Source: JBDRGC01 sp043818215
GTDB taxonomy: Bacteria > Chloroflexota > Anaerolineae > Anaerolineales > UBA11858
Reading direction: 5' to 3'
DNA: 10,134 nucleotides
Assembly (NCBI GenBank): GCA_043818215.1
Contig: JBDRGC010000282.1
Span: 1-10,134 of the forward strand
Position numbers and translations under genes: made by a program. Each line of letters starts with the position of its first letter. The stretch's first letter is position 1. The notes below the pieces were generated by a model that saw nothing but the letters and a program-made list of their open reading frames with translations, was not told where the DNA came from and did not search any database. Below, piece by piece: positions 6,821 through 10,134 of the stretch.

Positions 6821-7876
6821 TCAAGCAAACATAAGAGATGAAGTTTGTAACCAGTTTTGTTCCACCAATCTCGACCAGGCTCTCTTGATTTGAACAGGAG
6901 AGAATTTTTGTTGTTTTCGCCGACTCCAGTTTTGAGTTCGGGCAATCACTGTTTCGGGGTTGTTGATACTCTCAGGATTCTCGATCATCACCCAATGAAC
7001 GGTGGCGAGCAGTTCCATACCATACGGTGTTTCGAAACCTTCGATGAGTCTGGCAACCCGTTCCAAATATCCATTGGCTTCCGGCTCTTCCGCTAAGAAA
7101 TCGTATGCTTCTTGAACCGCCTCGGGGATAAGATGAATTTCTGCCCGTTGACTGCGGTCCCCATAACCACGAATGAAATGCCCCTCCATGCGTTGCAAAA
7201 CATGATGAATGGTTTCAGAATAGGGGCCATATTTATGTTTCTGAAAATCGAGTTTCAGATCCAGACCCGTTTCTTGGAGAAAATAAGCCAGCTTTTGGAT
7301 TTCTAACATAGACAGTCGATAACCCTGGGTACGATAAAGTTCAATCAGGCGGATGAATAATGCTCTGCCGATTGTCATGCGCGGTTTCTTTGTGGCAACC
7401 AGCATTGTAGATACCGCTGGGGCACCATGGGGTTCGTAAATCAATACTTCTACATCCGGCATTTCTTTGAAAGTGTTTTCAATCAACGGGCGAACATCTC
7501 CCCAATCTAACCCGCCGCTACCGGCCCCCAGGGGCGGAATGGCAATGGATTGAATCCCCAATGCCTGAACATCTTCAACCAGGGCAGCCAATCCCGATTC
7601 TATATCTTCTAAACGGGATGGATTGCGCCAATGGCGCTTGGTTGGGAAATTGATGATGTACCTGGGGTTGAGCATTTGCCCGGTTGGGATAATGAACATC
7701 TGTCCGGGCTGCACATCTCCAGCATCGCAAGCTTTTTTGTATAGACGATAATTTTCAGGATAAGCCTGTTTGAATTGCAAAGCAATCCCCTTGCCCATCA
7801 CACCAACACAATTAACAGTGTTGACGAGTGCTTCGACATCTGTGGTTAGAAGATTACCTGTAGTGAACTTGATCAT
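6821..7876 (-). CDS. darG: DarG antitoxin: DNA ADP-ribosyl glycohydrolase (macrodomain)
   Basis: A 351-residue antitoxin of the DarTG system. The N-terminal macrodomain (about 1-160) removes ADP-ribose from thymidine in DNA. Visible motifs are GNLL (7-10), NTVNCVGVMGKGIALQFK (19-36), NFPTKRHWR (76-84) and GAGSGG (117-122). K80 sits at the same number as the key catalytic lysine reported for Thermus aquaticus DarG. The C-terminal half (about 168-351) would be the domain that binds and blocks DarT. It contains LEIQKLAYFLQETGLDL (191-207) and KYGPYSETIHHVL (215-227), which recall the Panacea/DUF4065 antitoxin fold; this is a resemblance, not a demonstrated assignment. The start ATG follows a purine-rich GAGAAGAAAG (7877-7886), and the gene begins 30 bases after the darT stop. 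Toxin first, antitoxin second is the usual order in this system. Confidence 0.93.
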   Translation of the reverse strand: MIKFTTGNLLTTDVEALVNTVNCVGVMGKGIALQFKQAYPENYRLYKKACDAGDVQPGQMFIIPTGQMLNPRYIINFPTKRHWRNPSRLEDIESGLAALVEDVQALGIQSIAIPPLGAGSGGLDWGDVRPLIENTFKEMPDVEVLIYEPHGAPAVSTMLVATKKPRMTIGRALFIRLIELYRTQGYRLSMLEIQKLAYFLQETGLDLKLDFQKHKYGPYSETIHHVLQRMEGHFIRGYGDRSQRAEIHLIPEAVQEAYDFLAEEPEANGYLERVARLIEGFETPYGMELLATVHWVMIENPESINNPETVIARTQNWSRRKQQKFSPVQIKRAWSRLVEQNWLQTSSLMFA

Positions 7877-7906
7877 CTTTCTTCTCAGGGGTGTGTCTGA
7901 CTACTG

Positions 7907-8539
7907 TTAATAATACCATCTTCTTTGGACAGTTACGGGCGGCTGGTGGGGCTGATTTTCGAGTTGCCTGCATACCCAATCACGCGCTTTTGCATGAATA
8001 ACGCCAATTTCTACGATTAATTCCCAGGGACAAAACCGGTACACCAGAAACTCGGCCTGACGACGACGTTTGCGATCATTGTCTTCAATTGTGTCATACC
8101 AATAACGAACCTCCATAATCTCCCAATCCACCCGGTTCAATTCGTCTAATTGATTGAAGAATTCTGTGAACACCATGATACCATGCCCATCGGTAAACAC
8201 GAACTCAAAGCCAGCTTCTTGAACACTTTGAGCATGTGTAACCAGGTGGATAATCGGGCGCTGGTTTTCAATCCCTGCCACATTACCCCGGTTGATGGAG
8301 TACAACATCGGAGAGCGTGGTGCAAAGTAGAAGGGAATATAATCGTGCAGGTTGCCTCCGGGCGGTAAAGGAACAGGGGTGGATGCCCGGCGATCTTGGA
8401 TATTTTGATAGGCGATGCTTTCATATTTCGCCCCCAGCTGGTCGAGTTGATTGCAAGCCAACAGGCCGCCATTCTCGATGATGGATGGCAGATTTCGGGC
8501 ATGGGTGATATGGTAGATAGGTGTGGGAACCGGAAACAT
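7907..8539 (-). CDS. darT: DarT toxin: DNA ADP-ribosyltransferase (DUF4433)
   Basis: A 210-residue toxin that transfers ADP-ribose from NAD+ to thymidine in short single-stranded DNA motifs, halting replication; it is neutralised by DarG. The N-terminus PTPIYHITHARNLPSI is typical of the family. R51 in QDRRAS (48-53) and E163 in RRRQAEFLVY (158-167) correspond to the NAD-binding arginine and catalytic glutamate (R51 and E160 in the Thermus aquaticus enzyme). FYFAPRSPMLY (70-80) forms part of the ART core. Length is usual and nothing appears broken, so the toxin is probably active. The start at 8539 matches the family N-terminus. A strong SD (GGAGGT, 8555-8560) is unusually far, 15 bases, and lies inside the small upstream ORF, whose stop is two bases before the darT ATG. 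Translational coupling is therefore plausible. DarTG is known as an anti-phage system and occurs within restriction loci. Confidence 0.93.
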   Translation of the reverse strand: MFPVPTPIYHITHARNLPSIIENGGLLACNQLDQLGAKYESIAYQNIQDRRASTPVPLPPGGNLHDYIPFYFAPRSPMLYSINRGNVAGIENQRPIIHLVTHAQSVQEAGFEFVFTDGHGIMVFTEFFNQLDELNRVDWEIMEVRYWYDTIEDNDRKRRRQAEFLVYRFCPWELIVEIGVIHAKARDWVCRQLENQPHQPPVTVQRRWYY

Positions 8540-8552
8540 GACTATCTTTCAA
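8538..8552. repeat. Near-identical direct repeat, copy 1 (partner at 8619-8632)
   Basis: The bases atgactatctttcaa here match atgacatctttcaa at 8619-8632 except for one inserted base. The two copies bracket the HsdS-like tail. This copy covers the darT start codon, and the other lies 8 bases after the DUF262 gene's stop on the - strand. It could be a duplication made when DNA was inserted or exchanged at this point. Confidence 0.5.
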
Positions 8553-8625
8553 CTACCTCCACCCCGCTGATCAGATGGGGCAGCAGCAGGCCGGCGTTTT
8601 CTTTATTGGCACTCATCAATGACAT
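8542..8625 (-). pseudogene. Small ORF resembling the C-terminal tail of HsdS
   Basis: A 27-codon frame (or 24 codons from the inner ATG at 8616) whose last part reads LLLPHLISGVEVVER then TAG. Type I specificity subunits commonly end in LLLPRLISGEIDV or close variants, so this looks like the 3' end of an hsdS gene left between the DUF262 gene and darT. An in-frame TGA lies just upstream of the outer ATG, so the frame does not continue from the DUF262 gene. It is too short to recognise DNA by itself. It may survive because it carries the SD sequence of darT (8555-8560) and could couple darT translation. It could also be a chance match or a genuine short leader peptide. Confidence 0.5.
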
Positions 8626-8632
8626 CTTTCAA
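8619..8632. repeat. Near-identical direct repeat, copy 2 (partner at 8538-8552)
   Basis: Second copy of the 14-15 base repeat. It lies between the stop of the DUF262/DUF1524 gene (8640) and the HsdS-like tail ORF, whose outer ATG it contains. Together the copies frame an 80-base unit that holds only the tail ORF. Confidence 0.5.
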
Positions 8633-8639
8633 TAGCAAT

Positions 8640-10134
8640 CTACAGTTCGTCAAAACCTTGCCGAATTACATCGGCTATCATCTTTCTGCGCTCGACCAGA
8701 AACTCATTGTAGTCCATATTTTCCCATCCAACTGGTAGAGCATGCCAATAATACAGCTTTCCCAATTCATCTTCTTTTTCCACATACCGCTCAAGATATT
8801 CAGGAAAATAAGAGGAAGGCGGGTCATCACGAATATCGATATTATCTTTCCATTCGACAAGGGCAAAGTTTGCGACTTGGTTTATATCGCGAGTTTGGTC
8901 AATACCAATTCGTTTCAGATATGCCCGCGGAAAGAGATGATGTCGCTCCATCGCTGATTTTGTGCCATGTGTGGATGGGTCTAGCAAATCACGCACATCC
9001 ATATTCGAGAATAAAACCTTTGCATTGAGCAAGTTCAATGCAGCATAGTAAGCAAACAGCGGAGGGGTCCGTGCAGACGATGTTTCCAATCCATTGGGTA
9101 ACGTAATTTTCCAATAGTCTTCAGTAAACTCATCATTAACGATATGGTCGAGAACATCGACATATTCTTCTGCGGTTGTGAGACTTCGCAAACGCGCCAA
9201 ATCTTGCTCCATTACCGATTCAAAAGAACCGGAATAACGGCTGGTTAGCGCAACCAAAAAGAACCAACGGGCTATGATTTTCCGCAATGTAAAATGGTCA
9301 ACCTGAAAATCATATTTCCCAATCAGGAAAAACACGTAAGAGTAAAGTAGCGCGTTCATGGAGCTAATCATTTGTCCCCCGGTGTAACCAGCACTACGCA
9401 GAGCTAACAGGAAGTCGTGCCAATTCTGGATGTTCAGCATGCACGCTTGGGATCCCTTCAATACAGCAAACTGTTTCTCTCTCATCTCATCTGAGAATTG
9501 CTCAGTTTCTAAATCTTTACCTCGCAGAATACTGTAAACATGTCGTAGTCTTGCACGCCGAAAGCCATAACCCACACTGACGCGTAATAGCTGGTCAGGG
9601 TCTGGATGAATATAGTGGTTATATGGAGATGGTTGGCCATCGGACGGAATCCGGGACCCTCGGCAGAATTCTTCCAAATCACTACGGCCTTCATCCCAAA
9701 AGACAGACATCAAGGTCAAAATAAAATCGGCCTGATTTAGCGGAGTCCCTTTGCTGTTGATGCGAACGAATACATCGGCGACATTTTCCTCATCAACTGT
9801 GGAAGAAAGCTCCAGTGCTGTAAAAGGATAGGTTTGCAAATCATAAAGCCGATCGATTGCCTCAGAAAGCATGTCTTCTTCATCTTCACTTACTTCGCGG
9901 GATTCGGCCAACCGGATGAAAAAATCTTTCACAAAACGATTTCGTGATTTTTCTCCTGACCAAAGTTCGCTAATATCTGGGATGAATTCGGGATCACGCC
10001 AGGTGGTGGCATCTGTGACTTCAAAAGTTTGGTCTTTAGGACGAAAAGCGATATAGACACGCTCTTTTTTATAATTGGACCGCAAAACCTGAATCCCTTT
10101 GATGACCGCATACAGGGATGTCAAACGCTGTTGA
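8640..10134 (-). CDS. GmrSD-like DUF262/DUF1524 endonuclease, 5' end outside the window
   Basis: The gene enters from the right edge. The codons nearest the edge read QQRLTSLYAVIKG, the heart of the DUF262 motif DGQQRLT, which binds and hydrolyses nucleotides in GmrS-type domains. The TTG at 10124 is this motif's leucine, not a start, so some tens of residues or more are missing. About 497 residues are visible. Numbering from that leucine, VFVRINSKGTPLNQADFILT (118-137) is the conserved DUF262 NxxG region. The C-terminal DUF1524 nuclease domain has MERHHLFPRAYLKR (392-405), where H395/H396 are likely catalytic, and NQVANFALVEWKDNI (415-429), the HNH-like N...N part. Single-chain GmrSD proteins cut modified DNA, for example glucosylated hydroxymethylcytosine; related proteins act in BREX and phosphorothioate systems, so the target here is open. 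It is the first gene visible in the array leading to darTG and hsdR. Confidence 0.9.
   Translation of the reverse strand, partial: QQRLTSLYAVIKGIQVLRSNYKKERVYIAFRPKDQTFEVTDATTWRDPEFIPDISELWSGEKSRNRFVKDFFIRLAESREVSEDEEDMLSEAIDRLYDLQTYPFTALELSSTVDEENVADVFVRINSKGTPLNQADFILTLMSVFWDEGRSDLEEFCRGSRIPSDGQPSPYNHYIHPDPDQLLRVSVGYGFRRARLRHVYSILRGKDLETEQFSDEMREKQFAVLKGSQACMLNIQNWHDFLLALRSAGYTGGQMISSMNALLYSYVFFLIGKYDFQVDHFTLRKIIARWFFLVALTSRYSGSFESVMEQDLARLRSLTTAEEYVDVLDHIVNDEFTEDYWKITLPNGLETSSARTPPLFAYYAALNLLNAKVLFSNMDVRDLLDPSTHGTKSAMERHHLFPRAYLKRIGIDQTRDINQVANFALVEWKDNIDIRDDPPSSYFPEYLERYVEKEDELGKLYYWHALPVGWENMDYNEFLVERRKMIADVIRQGFDEL

Noticed and set aside
6793..6945. N-terminal extension of hsdR by 51 residues
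   Set aside because: The frame is open, but it would overlap darG by 125 bases, and its sequence does not resemble HsdR N-termini. The ATG at 6792 gives the family-typical start, with AAGGGG upstream.
10122..10124. TTG as start codon of the DUF262 gene
   Set aside because: The codons before it read QQR, so this leucine belongs to the DGQQRLT motif and the gene continues beyond the window.
1..10134. CRISPR arrays, tRNA or rRNA genes
   Set aside because: No regularly spaced identical repeats of CRISPR size and no tRNA- or rRNA-like sequence were noticed on either strand by reading; no dedicated tRNA or rRNA search could be run.

Overview
The window looks like an accessory, defence-type region of a bacterial chromosome of roughly balanced GC. 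The combination of DUF4143 ATPase, DarTG, type I restriction and DUF262/DUF1524 genes, together with heptamer-periodic intergenic DNA, would suit a Chloroflexota (Anaerolineae-like) genome. This taxonomic guess is only an inference: there is no rRNA or core gene here to test it.

Layout. Bases 1-684 carry no intact gene. They hold mosaic direct and inverted repeats (18-46/143-171, 47-90/335-377), a nested palindrome (182-332) and the decayed remains of a VapC-like PIN toxin (about 382-600). On the + strand follows a two-gene unit: an AAA+ ATPase with a C-terminal PD-(D/E)xK-like DUF4143 region (685-1833), then an unrecognised helical protein (1848-3032) starting 14 bases later. Directly after it the reading frame stays open and codes plausibly (3033-3203) but is broken. 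It ends inside a 149-base inverted-repeat insertion bordered by 11-base direct repeats (3149-3319). The rest of the convergent intergenic region (3320-3618) holds two tracts of 7-base periodicity.

On the - strand, reading from the right edge leftwards, there is one co-directional array. It starts with a GmrSD-like DUF262/DUF1524 endonuclease gene that runs off the window (8640-10134). Next is a 24-27 codon ORF resembling the C-terminal tail of a type I specificity subunit HsdS (8542-8625). Then come darT (7907-8539), darG (6821-7876) and hsdR (3619-6792).

How they may work together. HsdR is the DNA-translocating, cutting subunit of a type I restriction system; no hsdM or complete hsdS lies in the window. 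DarT puts ADP-ribose on thymidines of single-stranded DNA and DarG removes it and binds the toxin, so DarTG is a toxin-antitoxin/anti-phage module inserted in the restriction operon. The GmrSD-like protein belongs to a family of nucleotide-dependent endonucleases acting on modified DNA. The HsdS-like tail just before darT, with darT's best Shine-Dalgarno sequence inside it, suggests the original order hsdM-hsdS-darT-darG-hsdR and that the DUF262 gene arrived later at the hsdS end. That last step is inference.
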